Assembly (NCBI GenBank): GCA_041918615.1
Contig: JAYRVH010000077.1
Location: 310,001 to 374,000 of the forward strand
Reading direction: 5' to 3'
Length of the DNA stretch: 64,000 bases
From: JAEUJM01 sp041918615
Lineage (GTDB): Bacteria > Actinomycetota > Acidimicrobiia > Acidimicrobiales > DATDAH01
The notes under the pieces were generated by a model. The model did no database searches and was not told where the DNA came from. It was given only the letters and a program-made list of their open reading frames with translations. The position numbers and the translations under genes are program-made. Every line of letters starts with the position of its first letter. The first letter of the stretch is position 1. Positions 32,603 to 40,811 of this stretch are shown here, piece after piece.

Positions 32603-33598
32603 TCACGGCACCATCGAGCGCAGCCAGGAGACGAGGTCCTGGCGGAGTTCGGGCGGTCCGAGCACCTCGGCGTGATCGAGGAAGCCCACGACAAGCGATC
32701 GGAAGCCGGATCGGTTGGTCACGGGCACCGAGAAGACGACCGAGCCGTCTGCTCGCCGCCGGGTGACGGACTCCTCGCCGAGCTGCTGTTCGGCCAGCGC
32801 CGCGCGGTCGGCGTCGATGAGCAGCTCGGCGATGACCGGCGTGCCCTCGCCCAGCTGCCAAGCGGCCAGGTCGAGGCCGGGGACACTCGTGGCCGGACGC
32901 TCGAACGCACCCGGCCGTCCGGTCGACACCGAGCCCTCGATCCGGTCCAGGCGGAAATGGCGCTCGCCGCCGCGCAGATGGTCGACGCCACTCACGTACC
33001 AACGGCCGCGCTGGAAGTCGAGGCGACACGGGTCGAGTGTGCGCTGCTCCCCTCGATAGTCGAAGCGCACCTGACGCCGCTCGGCCACCGCCTGGAACAC
33101 CTTCGCCAGGTTCGGATCGGCGGGCAGCTCCCCCAGCTCCGTCGCCGCGACGCGGACCGGTCGGTCCTCGGACCCCGAAGGCACGCCGCCGAGCTTCCGG
33201 AGCCCGCCCAGGCCGTCGGCACCCTGGAGACGGATCGCGCTCGCGGCGAGGTTCAGGGCTGCCAGCTCATCGGGCGCGAGGCCGGGATCGCGCAGGTAGT
33301 ACTCGCCCCGGGGGATCCGGTACCCGTCGAGCGGCGGGTCGCTCCCGGGCACGTTCTCCACCCGGAGGGGGATGCCCATCTCGCGGAGGTCGTCCTTGTC
33401 GCGTTCGAACATGCGGCGGAAGGTGGGACCGGGCTCTTCGGGATAGCCCGGCACGCGTCGATGGATCTCGTCCGCCCCCAGGGCACGGGGTGTCTCGAGC
33501 AGCGCCGCTATCAGATTCAGGAGTCGCTCGACCTTGTCCATCAGCGCCGCGCCGCACGCCTCAGCGCCCCATCGGAGTCCGTCGAGGCCGGTGCCCAC
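32603..33598 (-). CDS. pafB: WYL-domain transcription factor PafB
   Basis: A 331-residue paralogue of PafC. A clear N-terminal winged helix (VERLLNLIAALLETPRALGADEIHRRVPGY...FRRMFERDKDDLREMGIPL, in part) is followed by a WYL domain with RRQVRFDYRGEQRTLDP and GRWYVSGVDHLRGGERHFRLDRI and a C-terminal extension. GTG 33598 has GAGGAG seven bases upstream; ATG 33541 is the alternative and would give 312 residues. Proposed partner of PafC in the LexA-independent DNA-damage response. Confidence 0.88.
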   Translation of the reverse strand: MGTGLDGLRWGAEACGAALMDKVERLLNLIAALLETPRALGADEIHRRVPGYPEEPGPTFRRMFERDKDDLREMGIPLRVENVPGSDPPLDGYRIPRGEYYLRDPGLAPDELAALNLAASAIRLQGADGLGGLRKLGGVPSGSEDRPVRVAATELGELPADPNLAKVFQAVAERRQVRFDYRGEQRTLDPCRLDFQRGRWYVSGVDHLRGGERHFRLDRIEGSVSTGRPGAFERPATSVPGLDLAAWQLGEGTPVIAELLIDADRAALAEQQLGEESVTRRRADGSVVFSVPVTNRSGFRSLVVGFLDHAEVLGPPELRQDLVSWLRSMVP

Positions 33599-33654
33599 TG
33601 CCCGGCTCCTCGTGTCATCGTCGTTGCCGGCATCGGCGGAGCGTACCGGTCGGT

Positions 33655-34689
33655 TCAGCTGATGAGGCCGGCCGCGAGCGCCCCCGCGGCACCGGCCGCG
33701 GCGAAGAAGGCGGGGTCCTCCCGGGGTGACCGCCCCATGGTCGTGACCTCGAGGCCCTGCGCCTCGAGGAGCGCCGGCGTGTCAGGCACGGCGACGTCGA
33801 TCTGCCGGTACCCGCCCTGGCCGTCCAACAGCGGGTGAGCGGCCACGAGCACCGGCACATGCGTCAGGTCGAGCACCGTGCGGCTGTGATGGCTGACGCC
33901 GCGGTGGCGCTCACGGGGGTCGCCGTCGGACACCCGCAGCGCCATCACCGGGACACCGTGCAGCGCCCCAGCGGTGTCGAGGATCCCGGCAACTTCGATC
34001 GCGGTCGTCCCGAGCACGGTGTTGGTGCCCACCACGCCGGGGCCCATCCCCACGACGATGACGTCGGCGTTCAGTTGGTGCCGGGCGAGCGCGAGCGCCG
34101 AGGCGACGTTCACGGCCTCGAGCTCGCCCCCGAACGCATGACCGGCGGTCACCGTGCCGTCGACCAGCCGCCGCTCGGTCATGGCGGCCACCAGGTCGCT
34201 GAAGGCGAGCGGAAGGGCGGCGCCGTCGGTCATCACATAGACGACGCGGGCACTCGGAGCGGCGTCCTTCAGCGCCACCGCCACGCAGGGCACCTGACTG
34301 TGCACGCTGCACGCCACCACCGGCGCGCCGCCGAGGTCGGCCGGCAGGCCGTCGAGGTGCTCTTCCGCGGCGCCGGTGTCGGCCTGCAAGCTCGTGTAGC
34401 GGAGCTTCATGATGTGCCCGCCACCCTGCTGACGCCATGACCGGCGCGACAGGTTCCAGTGCACGAAGTGCCACCCGCCGGTGCCGAGGCCCCATTCGAC
34501 GGCCGTGGTGTTGCAGACCACCTCGTCGCCGGCCGCCACGTCACCGATCAGGCCGGTGAGCACGTAGGCCTTCTCGGGAAGGCCGGCTGGCCCAGACCCG
34601 GCCTCGGGCTCGAGCACCACGGTGACGCGTTGCAGGCCCTCACGCCGGGACAGGAGCTCGGCCACGCGGCCGGTTCGGAAGGCGGGCAC
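33655..34689 (-). CDS. DUF3866 family protein
   Basis: A 344-residue protein matching DUF3866, a family usually found next to pafA. Recognisable blocks are WHFVHWNLSRRSW, GHIMKLRYTSLQ, GAALPLAFSDLVAAM and IVVGMGPGVVGTNTVLGTTAIEVAGILD in part. The last resembles a nucleotide- or phosphate-binding loop region. No catalytic role is known. It is six bases after pafA's stop in the same transcript, so a link with pupylation or PafBC signalling is suggested by context only. Confidence 0.82.
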   Translation of the reverse strand: MPAFRTGRVAELLSRREGLQRVTVVLEPEAGSGPAGLPEKAYVLTGLIGDVAAGDEVVCNTTAVEWGLGTGGWHFVHWNLSRRSWRQQGGGHIMKLRYTSLQADTGAAEEHLDGLPADLGGAPVVACSVHSQVPCVAVALKDAAPSARVVYVMTDGAALPLAFSDLVAAMTERRLVDGTVTAGHAFGGELEAVNVASALALARHQLNADVIVVGMGPGVVGTNTVLGTTAIEVAGILDTAGALHGVPVMALRVSDGDPRERHRGVSHHSRTVLDLTHVPVLVAAHPLLDGQGGYRQIDVAVPDTPALLEAQGLEVTTMGRSPREDPAFFAAAGAAGALAAGLIS

Positions 34690-34695
34690 GGCCGA

Positions 34696-36054
34696 TCAGA
34701 GCGAGGCGATGAGCTTCTCGACGCGCTCGTCGCGCGACTTGAAGGGGTCTTTGCACAGGACCGTGCGCTGCGCCTGGTCGTTCAGCTTCAGGTGCACCCA
34801 GTCGACGGTGTAGTCGCGCTTGCGTTCCTTGGCCCGTCGGATGAACTCGCCGCGGAGGCGGGCTCGCGTGGTCTGTGGTGGTTGGTCGATGGCCAGCTCG
34901 ATCTCGTCATCGGTGCAGATCCGGTCGACCATGCCCCGCTGCTGCATCCGGTAGAACAGCCCGCGATCACGGTTGACGTCGTGGTACTGCAGGTCCATCA
35001 GTGCCACCTTGGGATCAGTGAGCGCCAGGCCATGGCGGTCCCGGTAGGCCTCGATCAGGTTGTGCTTGATGACCCAGTCGCACTCGCGCTCGAGCGAGAG
35101 CGGGTCCTTCTCGATGCCCGTGAGACAGTGCTCCCACATGTCGAGTGCCTGCTGCTCGAGCGGACTGAGCCCTCGGGTCTCCGCGTAACGGAGGGCCCGC
35201 GTGAGGTACTCGGACTGGATCTCGAGTGCGCTGGCCTCGCGGCCGTTGGCCAGTCGGACCCGGCGCGTGCAAGTCATGTCGTGGCTGATCTCGCGGATTG
35301 CTCGGATCGGGTTCTCGAGCGTCATGTCGCGGAAGGTCACCATGCGGTCCTCCAGCATCCTCAGCAGGATGCTGGTGGTGCCGACCTTGACGAAGTTCGC
35401 GTACTCGCTCATGTTGGAGTCGCCCACGATCACGTGGAGGCGGCGGTAGCGCTCGGCGTCGGCATGGGGCTCATCGCGCGTGTTGATGATCGGTCGCGAC
35501 CGGGTGGTGGCGCTCGACACGCCCTCCCAGATGTGCTCGGCCCGCTGGCTGATGCAGTACATCGCCCCGCGTGCGGTCTGCAGCACCTTCCCGGCGCCGG
35601 CGAAGATCTGGCGGCTCACGAAGAAGGGAATCAGGACTTCGACGTACCGGGCGAAGTCGTCCTGGCGGCTGGTGAGGTAGTTCTCGTGGCACCCGTACGA
35701 GTTGCCGGCCGAGTCGGTGTTGTTCTTGAACAGGTAGATGACCCCCCGGATGCCCTCCTCGCGCAGGCGCTGCTCGGCGCTCGCGAGCAACTGCTCGAGG
35801 ATCCGCTCCCCCGCCTTGTCGTGCACCACCAGGTCGTAGATCGAGTCGCACTCGGGGGTCGCGTACTCGGGGTGCGAGCCCACGTCGAGGTACAGCCGTG
35901 CCCCGTTGGCGAGGAACACGTTGCTGCTCCGACCCCACGAGACAACCCGGCGGAACAGGTAGCGAGCCACCTCGTCGGGGCTGAGCCGGCGTTGCCCGCG
36001 AAGCGTGCAGGTGACCCCGTACTCGTTCTCGAGGCCGAAGATCCGACGCTCCAT
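34696..36054 (-). CDS. pafA: Pup-protein ligase PafA
   Basis: A 452-residue enzyme that joins the C-terminal Glu of Pup to target lysines using ATP. N-terminal GLENEYGV has the metal Glu (Glu9); LDVGSHPEYATPECD carries the catalytic Asp; KNNTDSAGNSYGCHENYL and RSRPIINTRDEPHA are ATP and Pup-groove blocks. It has no glutamine-deamidase insertion typical of Dop. ATG 36054 is preferred over the preceding GTG because TAGGTT lies exactly six bases upstream, which suggests pafA starts its own transcript within the cluster. Confidence 0.95.
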   Translation of the reverse strand: MERRIFGLENEYGVTCTLRGQRRLSPDEVARYLFRRVVSWGRSSNVFLANGARLYLDVGSHPEYATPECDSIYDLVVHDKAGERILEQLLASAEQRLREEGIRGVIYLFKNNTDSAGNSYGCHENYLTSRQDDFARYVEVLIPFFVSRQIFAGAGKVLQTARGAMYCISQRAEHIWEGVSSATTRSRPIINTRDEPHADAERYRRLHVIVGDSNMSEYANFVKVGTTSILLRMLEDRMVTFRDMTLENPIRAIREISHDMTCTRRVRLANGREASALEIQSEYLTRALRYAETRGLSPLEQQALDMWEHCLTGIEKDPLSLERECDWVIKHNLIEAYRDRHGLALTDPKVALMDLQYHDVNRDRGLFYRMQQRGMVDRICTDDEIELAIDQPPQTTRARLRGEFIRRAKERKRDYTVDWVHLKLNDQAQRTVLCKDPFKSRDERVEKLIASL

Positions 36055-36060
36055 CACGCC

Positions 36061-36066
36061 AACCTA
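36061..36066 (-). promoter_or_regulatory. Predicted -10 (TAGGTT) of pafA
   Basis: Six bases before ATG 36054, in the gap after prcA. Confidence 0.42.
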
Positions 36067-36106
36067 GTGGGAAGCCCGCCGTCGGCCGTGGGCGGCCCCA
36101 ACGCGC

Positions 36107-36784
36107 TCAGCCGAGCAGGTCGGCCAGTTCCTCGCCCTCGACCCGCCGGAAGGCCCGGCGACCGTTGGCCCGCGACAGCACCGCCACCTCGAGATCGTCG
36201 GGCGCGAGCGTGCGATCCGGGCCCGCCATCGCGGCGGTCGCCGCCTTCAGGGCGTCGGCCAGGCCGAGCCCCTCGCCCCAGGCCTCGCCGAGGCGCCTGG
36301 CGATGGCCTCGGCCTCGCCGCCGAGCACCGTGAAGTCCGCCTCGTCGACCACGGTGCCGTCGTAGAGGATGTGGAACAGACGGTCGCCGGCGACGTCGGT
36401 GCCGACCTCGGCCACCAGGATCTCGACCTCCATGGGCTTCATCTCGTTGGTGAAGATCTGCCCCAGGATCTGCGCGTACTGGTTGGCCAGGCTGCGGGCG
36501 TCGACATCGGCCCGGCTGTACGAGTAGCCCTTCAGGTCCGCGTGCCGCACGCCCGCGATGCGCAGCGAGTCGAACTCGTTGTACTTGCCCACCCCGGCGA
36601 AGCCGATGCGGTCGTAGATCTCGCTGACCTTGCGCAGGGTGTTCGAGGGGTTCTCGGCACAGATCAGAATGCCGTCGTCGTACACGACAGCGGCGAGGCT
36701 GCGGCCCCGGGCGATGCCCTTGCGCGCGTAGTCGGCGCGGTCCTTCATCACCTGCTCGGGTGCCACGTAGAACGGCATGCTCAT
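36107..36784 (-). CDS. prcA: Proteasome alpha subunit
   Basis: A 225-residue 20S alpha subunit. It starts MSMPFYVAPEQVMKDRADYARKG, the gate-forming N-terminus seen in actinobacterial PrcA, followed by RGRSLAAVVYDDGILICAEN, KVSEIYDRIGFAGVGKYNEF and the NQYAQILGQIF helix. No catalytic Thr, as expected. ATG 36784 overlaps the stop of the 99-residue repeat ORF (ATGA), and a strong GGAGGAGG lies ten bases upstream within the tail of the repeat array. The frame stays open through the repeats to 37114, so a longer repeat-carrying PrcA cannot be ruled out from sequence alone. Confidence 0.95.
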   Translation of the reverse strand: MSMPFYVAPEQVMKDRADYARKGIARGRSLAAVVYDDGILICAENPSNTLRKVSEIYDRIGFAGVGKYNEFDSLRIAGVRHADLKGYSYSRADVDARSLANQYAQILGQIFTNEMKPMEVEILVAEVGTDVAGDRLFHILYDGTVVDEADFTVLGGEAEAIARRLGEAWGEGLGLADALKAATAAMAGPDRTLAPDDLEVAVLSRANGRRAFRRVEGEELADLLG

Positions 36785-37080
36785 ACTGCCTGCACCTCCT
36801 CCGTCGGTGCCCCTTCGGGATCCGACCCACGCCCTCGCCGCTGCTCCGCTCCGCTGCGCAACCTCACGACCGTCGGTGCCCCTTCGGGATCCGACCCACG
36901 CCCTCGCCGCTGCTCCGCTCCGCTGCGCAACCTCACGACCGTCGGTGCCCCTCCGGGATCCGACCCACGCCGTCGCCGCTGCTCCGCTCCGCTGCGCAAC
37001 CTCACGACCGTCGGTGCCCCTTCGGGATCCGACCCACGCCCTCGCCGCTGCTCCGCTCCGCTGCGCAACCTCACACTCAT
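36781..37080 (-). CDS. 99-residue ORF made of 69-bp repeats, bridging prcB and prcA
   Basis: Begins with an ATG that overlaps the prcB stop (ATGA) and ends with a TGA that overlaps the prcA ATG (ATGA). It consists of four copies of a 23-residue unit such as LRSGAEQRRGRGSDPEGAPT plus VVR. It is Arg/Gly-rich and probably disordered. All three minus-strand frames through the array are nearly free of stops, so openness is not proof of translation. It could be a genuine coupled peptide, or simply an inserted spacer that keeps prcA translation linked to prcB. Confidence 0.45.
   Translation of the reverse strand: MSVRLRSGAEQRRGRGSDPEGAPTVVRLRSGAEQRRRRGSDPGGAPTVVRLRSGAEQRRGRGSDPEGAPTVVRLRSGAEQRRGRGSDPEGAPTEEVQAV
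36803..37077 (-). repeat. Four tandem 69-bp repeats between prcB and prcA
   Basis: Units begin at 36803, 36872, 36941 and 37010 (plus-strand motif GTCGGTGCC), with only a few substitutions between them. On the minus strand each has TTGCGCAGCGGAGCGGAGCA, a GGCGAGGGCGTGGGTC spacer, and GGATCCCGAAGGGGCACCGA (one copy GGATCCCGGAGGGG). 69 is divisible by three, so frames are kept. They share both halves with the units at 1661-1730 and about 6931-6987. Confidence 0.95.
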
Positions 37081-37904
37081 GACGTGCCACCGCCTTTGGT
37101 CGGGAGCGTGCCACGGGTGCCGGTCAGCGAGTCGACGAGGCCCCGGAAGCGGTCGGCGATCTCGGCATCGTCCACCACCTCGAAGCCCTGCGCGGTGATC
37201 GTGGCCACACTCGGATAGATGCCGCGAACCAGGTCGGGCCCACCGGTTGCCGAGTCCTCGTCGGCAGCCTCGAACAACGCGGAGATCACGAGGTCGATCA
37301 CCGCCTCACGCGTCAGTTCGGGGCGATAGCCGATCTTCACCACCGCTCCGGCGTGCAGGCTGCCCGAGCCGGTGGCCGCGTACTCGCTCTCTTCGTAGCG
37401 GCCGCCCGTGACGTCGTATTCGAAGAGACGCCCCTCGCCCCTCGCCACGTCGAAGCCGGCGAACAGCGGGACGACGGCGAAACCCTGCATTGCCGCGGGC
37501 AGGTGGTTGCGGACCATCTGTGACAGCTGGTTGGCCTTGCCCTCGAGGCTGATCATCGACCCCTCGACCTTCTCGTAGTGCTCGAGTTGGAGTTGGAAGA
37601 GCCGCACCATCTCGACCGCCGGGCCGGCGGCACCGGCGATGGCCACACCCGAGTGCCGATCGGCAGGGAAGACCTTCTCCATGTGGCGGTGGCTGATCAG
37701 GTTGCCCGAGGTGGCCCGTCGGTCGCCTGCCATCACCACGCCGTCGCCATAGCGCACCGCCACCACGGTCGTGCCGTGGCTGTAGGCCAGCGGCGACCCG
37801 GCCTCGGGGGCCGAGAAGACGGGCGGTTCCAGGCCACTGCGGCGGAGGAGGTGCACGAAGCTGGGGCCCGGGTCTTCGTCGCCGGTGAAGTACGGAAGCG
37901 TCAC
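37077..37904 (-). CDS. prcB: Proteasome beta subunit
   Basis: A 275-residue 20S beta subunit. A 44-residue propeptide ends at SHG; cleavage would expose Thr45 of TTVVAVRYGDGVVMAGDRRAT, the catalytic nucleophile, with conserved Asp and Lys in the following strands (GDRRAT, HMEKVFPADRH). The remaining blocks (IAGAAGPAVEMVRLFQLQLEHYE, FAGFD, YAATGSGS) are standard. GTG 37904 is seven bases after a TAGCCT hexamer and has no ribosome-binding site, so prcB likely starts a leaderless mRNA. The frame beyond to 38195 is not used. Confidence 0.95.
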   Translation of the reverse strand: MTLPYFTGDEDPGPSFVHLLRRSGLEPPVFSAPEAGSPLAYSHGTTVVAVRYGDGVVMAGDRRATSGNLISHRHMEKVFPADRHSGVAIAGAAGPAVEMVRLFQLQLEHYEKVEGSMISLEGKANQLSQMVRNHLPAAMQGFAVVPLFAGFDVARGEGRLFEYDVTGGRYEESEYAATGSGSLHAGAVVKIGYRPELTREAVIDLVISALFEAADEDSATGGPDLVRGIYPSVATITAQGFEVVDDAEIADRFRGLVDSLTGTRGTLPTKGGGTS

Positions 37905-37911
37905 GGCTCGG

Positions 37912-37917
37912 AGGCTA
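37912..37917 (-). promoter_or_regulatory. Predicted -10 (TAGCCT) of prcB
   Basis: Its TAG is the stop codon of the upstream DUF839 gene; the prcB GTG follows after seven bases. Confidence 0.45.
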
Positions 37918-39306
37918 TCGGCTCTCCGACCCTGCGCTTTCGTCGCCCTCCGAGCCGGACCGGCGGGTCCGAACATGCCACGCGGCCACGCCGGTGGCGA
38001 CCAGGCCCAGCGCCATCGCGCCGCCCACCACCGGTAGTGCCATCGAGCCCCCGTCGTCCTCGCCCCCGGGCCCGTCCACCGTCGTGGACGGGGCGGTCGC
38101 CGCCAGAGTCGTCGCCGTGGAGGCGCCGGCCGTGCCGGGCCCGGGGGCCCGGAACGGCCCGGTGACCTCGTAGTTGACACCGGCGTTGCCGGCACCGCCG
38201 CGCTGCGAGCCGAAGAACAGCCTCGATCCGTCCGGGCTGAAGGCAGGACCGGTGATCTCGGAGACCACGCCGCCGGCCGGCGTCCCGTCGTCGACGATCC
38301 TCACGAACGGGTATGCCTCGCCCTCCGGAGTGAGGACCACCACCTCCATGTTGCCGCCGTCCTCGGCGACGAAGAGGTCGCCCGTGCCGGCCTCGGCGGT
38401 GATGTTGTCCACGCCGGTGAGATCGCCAGACCCGTCGTAGATCACCTCGATTGTCTCGGCGTCGGTGTCATAGCGACGGACGTTGTCGTCGCCCTTCGAG
38501 GTGAAGTACACCGAGCCCTGGTCGAACCAGATGCCCTCTCCCCCGTCGAACGCCGTACTGTCGGGCACCTGCCCGCGGGTGGGCACGGTCGCCCCCGAGG
38601 GATCGGGGACGTCGAGCCAGGTGACCACACCCTCCCCGTCGACCCTGGCCACCTCGAGGCTTCCGGCCGACAGGTCGGGATAGGCGTCGGGGGTGAACCG
38701 GTACAGGCGACCGTCGGGCTCGTCCTCGGTCAGGTACAGCTGCTCGAGGTCGGGGTCGACGGTGACCGCTTCATGGGAGAACGAACCGAGGGCAGGGCGT
38801 GGCTCACCCTGGCTCTCCCCGGTCGGGTCGCACTCCCACACCAGGCCATCGTCGATCTCCTCGCCCGACAACCACGTGCCCCACGGAGTCGGCCCACCAC
38901 CGCAGTTCTTGGTGGTGCCTTCCAGGATGCGGAAGGCGTCGACGATCCCGCCCTCGGCGTCGAACCCGATGGCGCTCGCCCCGCCCTCGCCATCGACGAA
39001 GTTCTCGCTGTTGACCGCGAGGTACCAGCCGCCGCCTTCGACGGCGAATGTCGCCGCCCCGTCAGGGAACACCGGCCACCGGTAGTCGCTTCCCTCCACC
39101 ACCTCGCCGGAGCGGGCGATCACACGCGACGTGAAGCCCTCCGGCAACAGCAGGCCGTTCTCGTCAGGCTCGCGACCTTCGATCGAGCCGTATGGCCCCT
39201 CGGTCCCCTGCCTCGACGTGGCCGCCGCCGGTCGCCACAGCGGTGGCGCCAGGACCACCGCCCCCGAGGACACCGCCACCGCCGCCAGGAACTCCCTCCG
39301 CCGCAC
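37915..39306 (-). CDS. Tat-exported DUF839/PhoX-like protein with C-terminal membrane anchor
   Basis: A 463-residue protein. From GTG 39306 it begins VRRREFLAAVAVSSGAVVL, a twin-arginine signal. The body is a beta-propeller of the DUF839 (PhoX-like) type: NSENFVDGEGGASAIGF, GGPTPWGTWLSGEEIDDG, FSHEAVTVDPDLEQLYLTEDEPDGRLYRF in part, DNITAEAGTGDLFVAEDGGNMEVV. PhoX members are calcium/iron phosphatases; the WGTWLSGEE block is a shared hallmark, but residues cannot be fully checked. It ends with a Thr/Ala stalk, a membrane helix (LPVVGGAMALGLVATGVAAW) and a charged tail. TAGGTT seven bases upstream supports this start over ATG 39384. Confidence 0.82.
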   Translation of the reverse strand: MRRREFLAAVAVSSGAVVLAPPLWRPAAATSRQGTEGPYGSIEGREPDENGLLLPEGFTSRVIARSGEVVEGSDYRWPVFPDGAATFAVEGGGWYLAVNSENFVDGEGGASAIGFDAEGGIVDAFRILEGTTKNCGGGPTPWGTWLSGEEIDDGLVWECDPTGESQGEPRPALGSFSHEAVTVDPDLEQLYLTEDEPDGRLYRFTPDAYPDLSAGSLEVARVDGEGVVTWLDVPDPSGATVPTRGQVPDSTAFDGGEGIWFDQGSVYFTSKGDDNVRRYDTDAETIEVIYDGSGDLTGVDNITAEAGTGDLFVAEDGGNMEVVVLTPEGEAYPFVRIVDDGTPAGGVVSEITGPAFSPDGSRLFFGSQRGGAGNAGVNYEVTGPFRAPGPGTAGASTATTLAATAPSTTVDGPGGEDDGGSMALPVVGGAMALGLVATGVAAWHVRTRRSGSEGDESAGSESR

Positions 39307-39313
39307 GGGCACG

Positions 39314-39319
39314 AACCTA
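39314..39319 (-). promoter_or_regulatory. Predicted -10 (TAGGTT) of the DUF839 gene
   Basis: Seven bases before GTG 39306; decides the start directly at the twin-arginine motif. Confidence 0.42.
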
Positions 39320-39479
39320 GCCCCGATCGTCCACGAGGTCTCGCCCGCCTTCCCGGTGCCCTTCGTGTGGTATTCACGGTCCATGTGCAGGGGCTTCGGG
39401 GTGGGCGCGCCCCGACCGCGTGGACCGCATGACCGAGGCCGTGCCCCCTCCCGCGTACGGGCCACCACGTGATCCCGAC

Positions 39480-40442
39480 ATGAGGCTGGTCGTCGCGCTC
39501 GGGGGCAACGCCCTGCTGCGCCGCGGTGAACCGATGACCATCGAGAACCAGCGGGCCAACATCGGGGCGGCCTGCGACCACCTGGCACCCCTGGCGGTGG
39601 CCCACGAGCTCGTGATCTCGCACGGCAACGGCCCCCAGATCGGGCTCCTCGCGCTGGAGGCCGCCGCCTACGAGCCCGTGCCGGCCTACCCGCTCGACGT
39701 GCTCGGCGCCGAGACCCAGGGCATGGTCGGCTACCTGATCGAACAAGAGATGGGGAACCGCCTACCGGCCGAGCTCCCGCTGGCCACCCTGCTCACCATG
39801 ATCGAGGTCGACCCTCACGACCCGGCGTTCGGCGAACCGAGCAAGCCGATCGGCCCCTCGTACCCGCCCGACGAGGCGGCGTCGCTCCAGCGCGAGCGCG
39901 GCTGGCTCTTCCGCCCTGACGGCGACCAGATGCGACGGGTGGTGCCCTCACCGGCACCGAAGCGCATCTTCGAGGAGCGCCAGATCTCCTGGCTGCTCGA
40001 GGCCGGTTGCGTGGTGATCTGCGCCGGCGGCGGCGGCATCCCCACCGCCTTCGACGGGGTGCGCCACCTCGGTGGCGTCGAGGCGGTGATCGACAAGGAC
40101 CATGCCAGCGCCCTCCTGGCACGGGATCTCGGCGCGGAGGTGCTCGTCATGGCCACCGACACCGCCGCGGCCTACCTCGGCTTCGGCACTCCGCTGCAGC
40201 GGGCGGTGGTGACCGCGCACCCCGATGCCCTGCTCGCCCGACACGCGGCCGAGTTCGCGGCGGGCTCGATGCTCCCGAAGGTCACCGCGGCCTGCGACTT
40301 CGCCCGCGCCACCGGCCGCCCGGCCATGATCGGCAGCCTCGCGGCCATCGAAGCGCTCGTCGCCGGAAGGGCCGGCACGTGCATCTCGACCGAGGTCGAC
40401 GGGGTCATGACGGCCCCGTCGACCCCCGACAGAGGCCACTGA
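39480..40442 (+). CDS. arcC: Carbamate kinase
   Basis: A 320-residue amino-acid-kinase-family enzyme. N-terminal VVALGGNALLRRGEPMT, ISHGNGPQIG, LDVLGAETQGMVGYLI, then VVICAGGGGIPTAFDG, AVIDKDHASALLA and the C-terminal GSMLPKVTAACDFA all match carbamate kinases. It converts carbamoyl phosphate and ADP to ATP and carbamate, or the reverse. No arcA/arcB neighbour is present. ATG 39480 is chosen at the first strand; the frame opens 20 codons earlier. Confidence 0.93.
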   Translation: MRLVVALGGNALLRRGEPMTIENQRANIGAACDHLAPLAVAHELVISHGNGPQIGLLALEAAAYEPVPAYPLDVLGAETQGMVGYLIEQEMGNRLPAELPLATLLTMIEVDPHDPAFGEPSKPIGPSYPPDEAASLQRERGWLFRPDGDQMRRVVPSPAPKRIFEERQISWLLEAGCVVICAGGGGIPTAFDGVRHLGGVEAVIDKDHASALLARDLGAEVLVMATDTAAAYLGFGTPLQRAVVTAHPDALLARHAAEFAAGSMLPKVTAACDFARATGRPAMIGSLAAIEALVAGRAGTCISTEVDGVMTAPSTPDRGH

Positions 40443-40445
40443 GCC

Positions 40446-40482
40446 GCAGGACGCTGTCCTGCATCCCTGCAGGGACCCTGCA
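40446..40482. terminator. Two adjacent hairpins between carbamate kinase and pup
   Basis: GCAGGAC-GCT-GTCCTGC (40446-40462) and TGCAGGG-A-CCCTGCA (40468-40482) lie in the gap between converging genes. No U-tract. Confidence 0.4.
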
Positions 40483-40570
40483 CGAATGCGGCCGCACCCT
40501 CACATCGAGGTCTGACCCGTCGAGCAGCGTGCCCGGGTCGACGGAACCGTGACGGTCCCACGGCGAGCGA

Positions 40571-40765
40571 CTACTGGCCGCCCTTCTGGACGTACGAGCG
40601 CACGAAGTCCTCGGCGTTGGTCTCCAGAACGTCGTCGATCTCGTCCAGCAGGTCGTCGAGCTCGGCCTTGATCTTCTCCCCCGTCTCCGAGGTGGCGGGC
40701 GCGTCGTCGACGTCGCGCGCCTCGCGGGCGGCGGCGGGCCGGCGCTTCTGCTCTCGTTCGGCCAT
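40571..40765 (-). CDS. pup: Prokaryotic ubiquitin-like protein Pup
   Basis: A 64-residue, acidic, mostly disordered protein ending ...SYVQKGGQ. The C-terminal Gln must be deamidated to Glu by Dop before PafA can attach it. The helix-forming stretch (EKIKAELDDLLDEIDDVLETNAEDFV in part) is the Mpa coiled-coil binding region. AGGAG lies seven bases upstream of the ATG. It is 46 bases after dop in the same direction. Confidence 0.97.
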   Translation of the reverse strand: MAEREQKRRPAAAREARDVDDAPATSETGEKIKAELDDLLDEIDDVLETNAEDFVRSYVQKGGQ

Positions 40766-40811
40766 CAGGCGCTCCTGTCCGGTCGTCCGGTGAATTGCAT
40801 GCTCTGGGTGC

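Noticed and set aside
36803..37077. CRISPR-like array of direct repeats
   Set aside because: The 69-bp units are contiguous with no unique spacers, keep reading frames and have no cas genes nearby; they are tandem repeats.
37077..38195. Longer PrcB start upstream of 37904
   Set aside because: The extension is antiphase to the DUF839 gene, Pro/Arg-rich, and the -10 and propeptide length both support GTG 37904.
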